64,000 nucleotides of DNA from Nitzschia sp. DOCU1 (taxonomy: Eukaryota; Bacillariophyta; Bacillariophyceae; Bacillariales; Bacillariaceae). A program made the position numbers and the translations under genes. The notes below the pieces were generated by a model. The model was given only the letters and a program-made list of their open reading frames with translations, searched no databases and was not told the origin of the DNA. Every line of letters starts with the position of its first letter. Position 1 is the first letter of the stretch. Location of the stretch: positions 2,323,534 to 2,387,533 of the forward strand of contig OX595986.1 in assembly GCA_951394045.1 (NCBI GenBank), written 5' to 3'. Shown here in pieces: positions 40,626 through 50,259 of this stretch.

Positions 40626-42352
40626 ATGGAAAGCAATAACGTCTCAGGAACTGTTCACTTTGCATCCCCCGCCCGCTCCTTCGAGCATGGCGTGAGCTGG
40701 GGTCGTTGTGCTGGAGAGGTAAGTCAAAATTTTGCATCCCTGTTCCAAATCTCGGTTTTGAGGAATCTTTTCGCCAGCAGCATGGCAACTTTGAGATGAA
40801 CTTCCCTTCTGACTGAGTCTTCTCTTGTTTGGACCAGGCCGATGGTAATCTATCCTCTCCCCACGCCGTCGGCTTCTCATTTGGTTCCACCACCACCAAC
40901 AACGACCATGACAAGGCAAATCGTGGTGATTACCAGTGGCCGGGTGCCATGCGCACGCAGACACCATATCCATCACACTCATCCTCTACCTTCCAGTTGA
41001 CCAGCCCTTCTCCTCACTCTACGAGTAGTCAATTCAAGCCGGTGGATACGACAAGCTTTCGCGAATCGCCGCTAGTGCAGGCGAATCCGCTTTGTCTCTT
41101 TGGACGAGGACAACAAGAATCAAGAGGTGGTTCTACTACCAATCATAGCTATCTCGAAAATGTTGACCCCTCACCATCATCGCCACCACTATTCTCCTGG
41201 CAGTGTCCTACTTGTATGTATACTATCCACGGATTGACTCCGTCGTTCCACTGTGTGCGCTGCTCGGGGAACGAAAATGCGAATGCCACGATGAACGACA
41301 AGGTGGGAACTCCGTACAAGACAATAAACGGATCGAACAAACGTGCTCGTGTGGGAAGATCCCCTATTTTTACGCGAACGGCACTTCCGGGGACTCCATT
41401 GAGACTTTCTAGCAACGACTCCAACGTTGCATCATCATCTTCGACTACCATCACCAGTAATAGCAAGGTGCTGGATGCTTCTGCCAGTTGCAACTTGGAC
41501 AAAGCAATGGGTACCAAGCAAGGCGCTACAACTGCTTTGACTGATAAACACCCGTTCAATGCCTACAGCGTCAAATCTTTTGAGGGTTCTACTAGCGCCA
41601 ATCGATCTGGTACAAATGGATTGGACCGCACTCCTATTCCCATGCGATTCAGCGTCAAAGGGAACCAAGGTGCTGCATCATTGGTGGCTTCCACCCTGTT
41701 GTTCTCTCCAGAGGGCAAGGTTAGCAAGAAGTCCAAGCAGTCTTCGGGCTCCAAGGCCTCTGCGACAAAGCACGAGGTGTTGAAGAAACGTATCGAACTC
41801 ATCGAAGGGACCGAGAAGCAAAAGCCCCCAGTTGCTGCCGGCCTTTCTGCCACGGGGCGTCCCAAGAGTGCAACCAAGGGAACCGTGGCCCGTAAGCCTA
41901 CTTTGGAAAAGGTTCTTGAATCACAGACTTACCAGCTTGACCGTGCGGCTTACGACAATTGCAAGCTACTGGAGATGTTGAATCAATTCAAAAAGTCGAA
42001 TGCTAACAAAGACGAGCAGCTTGCCGGGAAGGATCGTCAGATTGCTACACTACAGTCGCATTTGATTGAATTACAAGCCCATTTGAAGTCAAACGCTGCA
42101 AACTCGGCGTTCCGTGCGGTAATGGAGAAACTACTTGGGGAGAAGGATCTGCAGATTGTGACTTTGCAGGGGCAGTTGACGGAAATGCGATCCCTGGTGT
42201 CCGAGTCGAACAGTGCCATTCCATCCACCACTCAAACTCCTCGTCGTAAGAAGAAGGCAAAGAAAGTGGCTGCCAAACATGTTCAGACCGGTTCTGCAAC
42301 TGTGGAGACTCCAGCGCGTGTCACGCGCAGCATGTCTCGCAGCGGACGCTGA
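40626..42352 (+). CDS. Putative zinc-finger and coiled-coil protein, 535 aa, 2 exons
   Basis: Exon 1 is 40626-40718 (MESNNVSGTVHFASPARSFE...), the intron is 40719-40837 (GTAAGT...CCAG), and exon 2 starts at 40838 in phase 0. The N-terminal 150 residues are Ser/Thr-rich. A Cys4 site C154-x2-C-x12-C-x2-C173 preceded by Trp (WQCPTC...HCVRC) resembles a RanBP2-type finger, but the loop is two residues longer than usual. A long helical coiled coil follows at about 383-490, with two EKDLQI/GKDRQI-type heptad blocks. The C-terminus is basic (RRKKKAKKVAAKH...RVTRSMSRSGR). The basic tail and Ser-rich body suggest a nuclear or chromosome-associated protein; no family is recognised. Confidence 0.78.
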
Positions 42353-42619
42353 GGTAGACTAGAAGAATGATCCATTCTTGGTGATGGATTGGAGTATTCG
42401 AAATCGGTAATCCCTCTCTGGTCAGCAACACGTGGCCATGATCTCCTAAATTTCGGAAAGACAAAGCAAAATATAGATTCCCATAACTTTTAGACATGGT
42501 GTCAGTACAAACACTCCTTCTAGAGTCTAGAGATGCGAGAGTCACAACGAAACGCCCTATAATTGAATGAATGCATGTGAAGCTTGCTTCGACACTTTTG
42601 GAACAAGCAATTGCGCATA

Positions 42620-43909
42620 CTACAGCCCCAACAGATAAGACCATTCCATCATTTCTTTTACTCGCTTGGATTCCACAATCACTCGCTGTGACGATATTCC
42701 AAATGGCGTGTTGCCAAAACCATTCGTGCCGACCGAATTTGGATTTGGGGCGGCAACCGCAGCAGTATCTTCGTCCTTGACGGTTTCCAACTCTGGTAAT
42801 TTTTGCGCCGGCACCACACACCGTTCCAGTCGACTTGTTCCATCCGGTGCAATAATACACATATCGACTTGTGATCCACTTCCCAAATCATTTTGAATCC
42901 CCGCCACAATGGCCGACTGTACTAATTCTATGGCTTGTGGCACTGTCAAGTTGGCATTGTACCCCCGGTCCAAAATGCTGATGGCGGCCAAGCCCCCACT
43001 TCCCAGTGCCGCAAAGGGAAGGTCCACATCCATACTACCATGTCCATGAAAGGCACGTAAATACGGCGTACCACGATCGACGCAACCCAAAATTAAGCTC
43101 ACACCCAAAGCGCCTCGGGCCTCTTGAATATGATCTTGCAAAAAGGAGCAAATGCGTTCCAAGGAAGCATGACCGACTAACAAGGTATTGCCATCTTGCT
43201 CCTTGTCGGACGACGTAAACAGGGGAGTGACGGCTCCTATTTGCCGTTGATTATTTCCAATGGTAGTATATCGCAATTGTTCCAAGGCCAAACTATACAA
43301 ACACAATCGCGTAACCATTTCCAAATCGGCTGAAGTACCCGCACCGGCACACCAAGCGTTTTGAGCTAATGGGTGGAGCTTGAGCGCCGTGGGATCGGCC
43401 ACTATGGTATCCTGTGTAGCCCGTGTATCGGCTGCGAGAATCACGTGGCCCCGACAAAGGCAGCCAGCAATCGTCGTTCCAGTTTTCTTCCAGTGTTTCT
43501 TGTGGTTTATGAATTGTGATGGTGGCGGTAGAGTGTGCGGGGTAGTATCTTGTAAATGCAGTTTTAATTCCGGTATTTTGGGCCGAGACGATGGGGAAGT
43601 GTTTGTTTTCACGACATTTCTGTTCGAAGTAGCATAGACAGGGGATCGAACATCTAAATCCCTGAGTTTCCACTCGTTGTCCTTGTCGTCATTAAGCCCT
43701 GCTGCTGCAGCCAAGAGAACATCCTCGTCGACAGGCGTTTCAATGCGAGCCCGAGAACTGTGACGAGACGGGGTCGCGGCAGTCACATGGTCCAGCGAGA
43801 ACAACGAAGGAGTGGATAACGGCGATGGGTGATGGTCACTCGCTGTTGCCGCTGCCGACGGCACCAGGAGGAGAAAGATCGCAATGTTGTGGCATTGACA
43901 AAACCGCAT
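42620..43909 (-). CDS. 20S proteasome beta-2-type subunit with signal-peptide-like leader, 429 aa
   Basis: The catalytic domain begins at Thr145 (TG|TTIAGC), with the family's Asp17 and Lys33 equivalents (DTRAT; TALKLHP) and the GSGG and NDLGSGS motifs. The order of motifs and DTRAT point to beta-2 (PSMB7-like, trypsin-like activity). The leader is unusual: MRFCQCHNIAIFLLLVPSAAATA looks like a cleavable signal peptide, followed by ~120 disordered residues. Propeptides of cytosolic beta-2 are about 40 residues without such a hydrophobic start. No Met lies between residue 1 and the mature Thr, so a shorter product would need another exon. The body has an insert (TSSDKEQDGN) and a 70-residue C-terminal extension. 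It could be the only beta-2 gene or a specialised paralogue. Confidence 0.88.
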   Translation of the reverse strand: MRFCQCHNIAIFLLLVPSAAATASDHHPSPLSTPSLFSLDHVTAATPSRHSSRARIETPVDEDVLLAAAAGLNDDKDNEWKLRDLDVRSPVYATSNRNVVKTNTSPSSRPKIPELKLHLQDTTPHTLPPPSQFINHKKHWKKTGTTIAGCLCRGHVILAADTRATQDTIVADPTALKLHPLAQNAWCAGAGTSADLEMVTRLCLYSLALEQLRYTTIGNNQRQIGAVTPLFTSSDKEQDGNTLLVGHASLERICSFLQDHIQEARGALGVSLILGCVDRGTPYLRAFHGHGSMDVDLPFAALGSGGLAAISILDRGYNANLTVPQAIELVQSAIVAGIQNDLGSGSQVDMCIIAPDGTSRLERCVVPAQKLPELETVKDEDTAAVAAPNPNSVGTNGFGNTPFGISSQRVIVESKRVKEMMEWSYLLGL

Positions 43910-44175
43910 TATCTTCCAACAAACAAACCGCAGTTTTTGACTGCTGGCTTATTGTGTGTGTTGTCCGAGAGCTTGCTTACTACCGGTAGCACAACTTGTT
44001 GTCGTAAAGGAGTGTCAAGTCTAGATAAGATGCTCATGGTGGCATGAAATGTTGTTGTTATCTGTCGTCCGCCATCGTTCGTTTGTTTGTTTATGTTGTG
44101 GTGGAAACGTATCTATTGTACATATGCGCCTACCTAGGACGTTTTCTCTCCCGCCACGAAATCCCGCCCGCGACG

Positions 44176-44952
44176 ATGGCGCCATCTTCGTCAGGCGATT
44201 TCATTTTCCACGGAAACAGCCTTCAATATCCCTTCCAGCGTTTGAAACCACAGCAGTATTGCGCAGTCACTTCAGACACATTCTTATTCACAATGAAGCG
44301 TCGACATTCATCTTCCACAAATGAGCCCCTCGTGGTTATGGAGCTCGGCTGTTCCTACCTGGAATTAGTTTGGATGCTGGAACGATTTCCCCTACCCGAA
44401 AATGCTCAACGTCTTCCTCCCGAAATACTTCACAAGATTGCTCACTTTTTCACTGTCCAACCCGTGGTATCCTCCGAGGTCCAAGTAGTCCGAGCCAGTT
44501 CGACCTCGGGTCAACATCCGCTCCAAGCCGCTCTTGACGAAAGTCTATCGACGTGGTGGATCAGTCGTTTGGGAAGCATGCCACGAGGCAAGGGCAAGGA
44601 ATATGTAGAATTTCAACTTGCGGACAGGCCCTGTCGTTTGACACAATTTTCTATTCAAATTCCGCCTCTTCCCATGGGACCACTGAGTGTGCGTCGCGTC
44701 CGATTGCAAGCCAAGTCGCTGTTACGACACGAGTGGTACAATGTGTCTCCCATTTGGACGGTGGAAAACAAGACGGGATGGCAAGATTATACATTGGATC
44801 CGCCCGTAGATGCTCAACATGTCCGAGTGGTTTGTCTTTCAAATCAAATGGCCATTGTGTTGGAGCAGGTCACATCGGAAAACCATGATGACGATGATGA
44901 TATGGGGGCACAATATGGTAGTGTCGGATTTTATTGCGTCAAATTCTCGTAA
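44176..44952 (+). CDS. Hypothetical protein with discoidin-like domain, 258 aa
   Basis: The ATG at 44176 (MAPSSSGDFIFHG) is preferred. An in-frame ATG at 44044 would add 44 hydrophobic residues resembling a membrane segment and cannot be excluded. Residues ~95-235 have the look of an F5/8C (discoidin) or galactose-binding beta-sandwich: ALDESLSTWW, KEYVEFQLADRPCRLTQFSIQI, RRVRLQAKS, WQDYTLDPPVDAQHVRVVCL. An acidic run (HDDDDDM) precedes the C-terminal strand GFYCVKFS. Residues 50-85 include LPPEILHKIAHFF, which looks like an F-box-type helix. Function unknown. It is divergent from the proteasome gene with 266 bp between starts. Confidence 0.65.
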   Translation: MAPSSSGDFIFHGNSLQYPFQRLKPQQYCAVTSDTFLFTMKRRHSSSTNEPLVVMELGCSYLELVWMLERFPLPENAQRLPPEILHKIAHFFTVQPVVSSEVQVVRASSTSGQHPLQAALDESLSTWWISRLGSMPRGKGKEYVEFQLADRPCRLTQFSIQIPPLPMGPLSVRRVRLQAKSLLRHEWYNVSPIWTVENKTGWQDYTLDPPVDAQHVRVVCLSNQMAIVLEQVTSENHDDDDDMGAQYGSVGFYCVKFS

Positions 44953-45086
44953 ACATTATCAGGGGAACAGTTTGCACTTACAGTGCTTCACCACTGTGAA
45001 AGAGTTGATAGCTACATAACATCTACGTTGTGAATGATGATACAAAATGAGTACACAAATAATATCTAGGGCACGGGGTGAAACTA

Positions 45087-46091
45087 TTACAAGAGCAGAT
45101 AATATGTGACTTGTCGATTCTTGGTTGGCACCTGCTTGAGCCGTTTCAAAGAACACAACAAGGACAATATGACTCGTGCTGTACTCTCCCCATGACGGAA
45201 GAACGGACAGCTTTCCCGCAACTCTTGTTCCGTAATAGTCACAACAAGCTCCTGATCATTGTCACTCTCGCCCTCCAAAGTAGCACTCGTTCCATGTTGC
45301 TGCTGTTGCCGTTTCTGCAAATAGTCAAAACGACGCTGCAAAGCACCGGACGACGACGCCCCATGCTGCAATTGCTGCTCTTGTTTGCGTTTCAAGACCA
45401 TTGCCACGTGGCGTTGACGCTGGCAAACTTGTTCAATTTCTTCCAGTGCCTCATTCAAGTCCATCAAGGACGTGGTAATACGGGGGCCCGGGGCAGAGCT
45501 CTTGTAGGATTCAAACTCCTCAAAGGAAATACGACGCAAAGAAATGACGGGATCTTCATTTTCGGAATTATTATTCGACGAACGTGCTGCTCGAGGATCC
45601 ACCGAATCACGGCGAGAACCACGACGGGCATGCTGTCGTTGTCGAGAGGAACCCGAGGCATCTGAAGACGTACTACGAATATCGTCGTCGTCGTCATTCT
45701 TTGTTGTGATTTCATGTTGCTCCAAGGCTTGCAACATTTGTTGTAGCATGGCCACTTGATCTTGTGCTTCGGCTTGAAGTGTCGTTTCAAATTTTGCCAG
45801 CGATCGCTTTTCCTCGCTGACAATTTGGCGCAAGGCCACTACTTTTTCTTCTAGGGCAGTGACAAAGTCGTCCAGTTCCCACAATTTCTCGTGAAATAGT
45901 TCTTCCTTTTCATTGTCAAGACAATGTGCCAGACTTGTCGCTTGTCGGACAGCGGCGGCATTGGCAGCGAGTGAATGCAAGGTGGTGGAAAAGAGGTGGA
46001 CGACATCGTCCGTTTGCTGCCGATGCATAGCTTCCACTGTCGGACTGGCAGCACTTTCAAAGACAATCTTGGCAGGTATAGTATGGGACAT
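45087..46091 (-). CDS. SKA1: SKA1-like spindle and kinetochore-associated protein, 334 aa
   Basis: SKA1 joins kinetochores to microtubules in the Ska complex. Residues ~65-128 form an N-terminal coiled coil, and 130-185 are acidic then Arg/Ser-rich and probably disordered. Residues ~188-334 match the layout of the SKA1 winged-helix microtubule-binding domain: ISFEEFESY entry, RITTSLMDLNEALEEIEQV helix, then ITEQELRESCPFF, ILSLLCSLKRLKQV and the closing strand RQVTYYLLL. Length and architecture agree with SKA1 (about 255 aa in animals) apart from a longer linker and Gln-rich loop. Identification is by pattern only. Confidence 0.7.
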   Translation of the reverse strand: MSHTIPAKIVFESAASPTVEAMHRQQTDDVVHLFSTTLHSLAANAAAVRQATSLAHCLDNEKEELFHEKLWELDDFVTALEEKVVALRQIVSEEKRSLAKFETTLQAEAQDQVAMLQQMLQALEQHEITTKNDDDDDIRSTSSDASGSSRQRQHARRGSRRDSVDPRAARSSNNNSENEDPVISLRRISFEEFESYKSSAPGPRITTSLMDLNEALEEIEQVCQRQRHVAMVLKRKQEQQLQHGASSSGALQRRFDYLQKRQQQQHGTSATLEGESDNDQELVVTITEQELRESCPFFRHGESTARVILSLLCSLKRLKQVPTKNRQVTYYLLL

Positions 46092-46730
46092 GTTGATGGA
46101 TGAATGAATGAGTAAGTTGTTGCGTCAGGGAAGGGAACGATGCGGTATCGTACTGGGAAGGATGATGTACCAGGTAGTTCACCATTGTGATGGACCAGGG
46201 GATGGTTCGTCCGAATTCAAACCACACGGTCACTGCCGGCGTTCTGGTGACTACCGTAGCCTCTGGTACAGACGCTACGTGAGAGCGAACGACCGACATT
46301 TTTGGCGCGGTTCAAATCGAATGACTGGCTCGACTCAACGTATTGGCACCAAGACTCAAAATTTCGCTCTCTTCCACAATGACAAGCAACCGACCATACT
46401 AAAGGTCTTTGACAACATACAAGGAAGACTCTTTCGCGCCTCCACTCGTTCGTGTAGGACAAATAAGCAAGAAATACTCCACGTGGACTGAAAGTTCAGT
46501 TCATCACGTTACAAAGAGTATACGCGACATGGAAACGAGCACGATTCCAAGAGAGCTACTCTAGAGTGTCATGTCGCCACCAAGTTCAAAAAGCTGACGA
46601 AACTTCTTCCCTCCCAAACGAGGAAGGTGTCAACGACGACAATGGACATGCAAAATGAGACTTTCTGTCCCACTGCGCATAGTTCCGCCGACAAAATTTT
46701 TCATCTGTGGATTCACGATTGATTTTCACC
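46092..46730. promoter_or_regulatory. Divergent promoter region (SKA1-like / membrane protein)
   Basis: 639 bp between divergent start codons. A 127-codon plus-strand frame at 46108-46491 has no recognisable features and is not annotated. Nothing else is evident. Confidence 0.45.
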
Positions 46731-47649
46731 ATGGTTCAAGGGTTGTTGTCGCATCGACTCGGAAGCTACCGAGCAATCGACTGGTAAGTACACGCCACAA
46801 ATAAAACGTTCTGTAGAACAGCATCGAGTCCATATTCCTCACATGACAATAATATCACCATCCTCATCATCATTTGCTTGTTACGCGTTGTCACCATGCG
46901 ATAGGATCAAGTTTGCAATTCCCTTTGCGACTGCTTCCGTGGCATTGATACTTTGCCTCATTGTTACTTTTGATTGTCAATCTTCGATTTTCGTGGAGGG
47001 CGAGTGGCATGGCATTTTTACGCACATGCCGGCGGCGACTGGAGAGGAATGTGTCTCGTATCGTCGCCATCCCTTGGCGAACTTGCCTGACGATCCCCAG
47101 CTAGCGGCGGCGCAAATTGGATCCTGCGTCGTCTTGGCCTTGGGCATTCCATTGTGGCTTTGTTTGGCAGCCAGTCCTTGCTGGAAACGACCCAATCAAG
47201 TATGGCCCAAGATTATTAGTATCAGTGTGGCGCTGGTGATTGGAAATGCCCAGCTGTTTACAGTGGTCAAGTTTATCCGCTATATCCTCATGGCGTACCC
47301 CACGGCCAAGGTCTACTATGAACACCGCGCCGTTGTCATTGGATCCGTCTTGTGTTGGCTAGCCACGGGGGTTGCCATTAGTCTATGTGGTGTCAAACCA
47401 CCGTTGCCACTTCCTCGAGAAACGCCAGCACCAGCAGTTCCTCCATCCTTGGCAAAGGTCGCGTCGGACGATACGCAGTATACTCACGGTGAGCTGTTGC
47501 CGGTGCAAGAATCGGCTTCGGAGGATAGCAAGGAAATACATGATGTCGAGGAAGGAATGGTCCAAATTCATACCTTGTGCTCCTCGGAAGATAATTTCAG
47601 GGATGGAGAAGATGGGGGAGCGATTGAAATGTCCTTGTCCCAAGCTTAA
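46731..47649 (+). CDS. Four-span membrane protein of unknown function, 265 aa, 2 exons
   Basis: Exon 1 is 46731-46783 (MVQGLLSHRLGSYRAID), the intron is 46784-46904 (GTAAGT...GATAG), exon 2 is 46905-47649. The join forms TG|G = Trp and runs into IKFAIPFATASVALIL in frame. This is better than an unspliced start at 46843, which would begin with a Ser-rich run translated from the intron. Hydrophobic segments: ~18-40, ~83-108, ~118-146 and ~158-180. The first loop has Cys and the conserved-looking ECVSYRRHP. The tail from ~185 is Pro-rich then acidic (EIHDVEEG), probably cytosolic. The family is not recognised. Confidence 0.72.
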
Positions 47650-47898
47650 GTGAAGGCTACTTGACTGGCGAATTTATTGTCCTGTGCTGTGTAATGTGTG
47701 CCCCGAGTATGATTGTGTTTTGTAAATGGTGGTCCTGTGTATGGAAACGAGAGCATGCTGTCGATTGTCGACGTGTGAATCAATGCCTCGGATGTGTGAA
47801 TGTGATGGATGTTGTATCTGTTTTTTCAGCGGCTGTAGCCTACTATAAAGCCGCAAGTATAGTTTATATTTGTCTTTGTGAACCCTTTCTTTTTAATA

Positions 47899-50259
47899 TT
47901 AAATGGCCAGTGCATACTTTTTGATTTCAGCCAAAATAACGGTAGTAGGCACCAAATCCTTGGCAAAGGCTGGAGATCGCGTCTTGAAGATTTTTCGAAT
48001 CACATCTTGAAATCGAGTGTAGTACAACAAGAGTTGTGTCAAGACTTGTTTCAAAATCTCCATACCATTGCGAAAGTTGGAAAAGTAGCTCAATACGTTG
48101 CGATTGATGCTTTCCATGCCTGCTCGCCAACTAGACGCAAACTCGCGGACCAGCGATTCGACCACTTGCAAGTTGATGGTTTGATCTGTGACATTGCCTT
48201 GCGCGAGACTGGCTTCGGTTTGTTGGACAAAGGCAATCATTTTGGAAAAGCCCGTTTGCAACAGCTCTTCTTCCACAAAGAGTTCGCGTTGGAGCATGAG
48301 CAATTCGAGGACACGATTGAGTTCTTTGCCACCCGCCACGCGGCGCTCTTGAAAGATGCAGACCACTTGATCCAGGTTATTGATCATAAACACAATGCGT
48401 TTGATGTTGACGGTATGTTCTTCCGCCAAGCGTTCCAGCAATGCAATGTATTCATCCACGAGCTCATTCAAATCCTGCAACAACATGTCTCCTGCACTGG
48501 CGGCCTTGGATGCGGGCGGGGCTGCGGCGCCTGGTCGGGACGTACTAGCGTTTCCGGCAGACTCTTTACTCGCCGTACTCGAGGAACGTTGCGTCAAATG
48601 CGGCGGTGGTGCTTTCTGTGCTGGTGTCCCAACTGAATTACCCCGGCGATGAGCGGCCGCTTCGGCGGGTGTCTTGTTGCCCTTTTGCAAAATCAACAAT
48701 ACACTGCAGGCGAATTCTGCAAAGCGTCGGCTCACATAGTGGGCGTGCAAGTCCACGCCTCCCAAACTGACTACAGTGGCTTGCTTGATGCTGCGCAAGT
48801 GTAATTCCATGACAGTTTTCAGTCTGGGCCATAGCAAGTGGGTAAGTTGATCAAAGAATGGGTTCAGGCTGTGGATGGTTCGCGCCTGAGCAGCTCGACG
48901 AAATTGATGAGTGACTTTGATCATCAACAGGATACATAGGGCGTCATAGCATCCAAACAAGTAGTTTTCAACTTGCTCCAGCAAAAGCTGGAGTGTCGGT
49001 GAAAACAATGGTTCAAACGAGTCTGTACGCTGAAAGAACTCGCGGCAGACCACGTGCTCATTGGTGACTGCATCCACCAGGTGCTGCAGTACACTTTTCA
49101 GTAAACGCTCGTACGGAAAGGTTTGGTGCTCGCTCTGCGCTACCATGGCCACAATGGGTGGATCATCGTGCATGTTATTGTGGTCGCTCAAAAGAACATT
49201 GGCTCGATTACCCAGTGTAAAAACATCTACTCGTTTCTTGGCACGGGTCGTAATGGAATCTCGCAGATAGGCATCCTCCACTGCCAGTACATCTTGCCTC
49301 GTCGCCGCATGTCTGGTAGCATCCAGCTGAATGAGCTGAGCTTGATACGTCCTAAATAGTGCATACAATGTCTTGCTCATGGTTTCCGTGTACACTTGGT
49401 AGAGTTCCTTGGCAATATCAGGAGTGGCATCCAACAAGAACTCATATAGATCGGCATATGCCAACAGACCATGAGACTGCAAAATTCGAATATTCGTTTG
49501 TGGCTTTCGCAGCAATGCAATTTTTTGATAAAAATATTCTCGAATTCTCGAAACAGCTACCAGCCGCAACTGTTGAATATGCGCCTGCATTTCCATACCA
49601 GCAGTTGTGTCGGCAGGTGCTCGACCACACGCCCAGTCCTGAGGATCTTCTTCGTGCGTATCTTTGTAAATTTTGGTAAATTCTCGAATCGCTTGTTGAA
49701 AATTGGAATTCACTGGTCCCTTGCCAATGGCTTCTACCAAGGAGGGACTCAAAATGATGCGTCCCAAAAAGGCACGCAATCCCATGGCAGCCGACTTTCG
49801 ATTTTGTAATTGAATGCCGAGCCGTTTTGAGGTTTCTTGCAATTGGCGAATGTCCCCACTTAAGCCACCCAGGTCAGCTTGAAAACCGAGCAATAATTCC
49901 TGGAGGCCGAGCAAGATGCCATCTGCATGTTCAAGTTCAGTGCAAAGACTGGCAATTTCCGTCGTTTTGTTGCGATACGCTTCGATGCATTGCGTTTCCA
50001 GTTGATTAAGTTCCTCTTCTACCGTCGAAGAGTAAGATGTTAAATCCAAACTCCCGTCTGCCAAAGCAGCCTTCAGGCTGGGGTTGGATAAAAATTGCGC
50101 TAAATCCTGGGAGAGTTGCTCCTCGCTAATGCCGCTACTGCTGCTAAGGGCACTGCTGGACCGACCCAATGCCGACGAGGCCTTGGAATCTCGTTGGATT
50201 TTCTCTAACGATGACAAACTGGAGGCCAGCTCTTCAGTGGCAATCTTTCGGCTGGTCAT
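47899..50259 (-). CDS. VPS52: VPS52, subunit of the GARP tethering complex, 786 aa
   Basis: GARP (VPS51-54) tethers endosome-derived vesicles at the trans-Golgi network. The start ATG at 50259 (MTSRKIATEEL) is the first; the open frame upstream begins with TTG. An N-terminal coiled coil (about 60-170: ETQCIEAYRNKTTEIASLCTELEHADGIL) precedes the conserved VPS52 core with SLVEAIGKGPVN, AVSRIREYFYQKI, RKPQTNIRILQSHGLL and FLLDATPDIAKELYQVYTETM. A non-conserved Ala/Ser/Pro insert (AHRRGNSVGTPAQKAPPP...) lies at about 555-605. The end (VPTTVILAEIKKY) fits the family's C-terminus. Length is somewhat above the usual ~720. It converges on the membrane-protein gene. Confidence 0.9.
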   Translation of the reverse strand: MTSRKIATEELASSLSSLEKIQRDSKASSALGRSSSALSSSSGISEEQLSQDLAQFLSNPSLKAALADGSLDLTSYSSTVEEELNQLETQCIEAYRNKTTEIASLCTELEHADGILLGLQELLLGFQADLGGLSGDIRQLQETSKRLGIQLQNRKSAAMGLRAFLGRIILSPSLVEAIGKGPVNSNFQQAIREFTKIYKDTHEEDPQDWACGRAPADTTAGMEMQAHIQQLRLVAVSRIREYFYQKIALLRKPQTNIRILQSHGLLAYADLYEFLLDATPDIAKELYQVYTETMSKTLYALFRTYQAQLIQLDATRHAATRQDVLAVEDAYLRDSITTRAKKRVDVFTLGNRANVLLSDHNNMHDDPPIVAMVAQSEHQTFPYERLLKSVLQHLVDAVTNEHVVCREFFQRTDSFEPLFSPTLQLLLEQVENYLFGCYDALCILLMIKVTHQFRRAAQARTIHSLNPFFDQLTHLLWPRLKTVMELHLRSIKQATVVSLGGVDLHAHYVSRRFAEFACSVLLILQKGNKTPAEAAAHRRGNSVGTPAQKAPPPHLTQRSSSTASKESAGNASTSRPGAAAPPASKAASAGDMLLQDLNELVDEYIALLERLAEEHTVNIKRIVFMINNLDQVVCIFQERRVAGGKELNRVLELLMLQRELFVEEELLQTGFSKMIAFVQQTEASLAQGNVTDQTINLQVVESLVREFASSWRAGMESINRNVLSYFSNFRNGMEILKQVLTQLLLYYTRFQDVIRKIFKTRSPAFAKDLVPTTVILAEIKKYALAI

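Noticed and set aside
46108..46491. 127-codon plus-strand ORF
   Set aside because: Composition looks random, it lies in a divergent promoter interval, and it has no domain.
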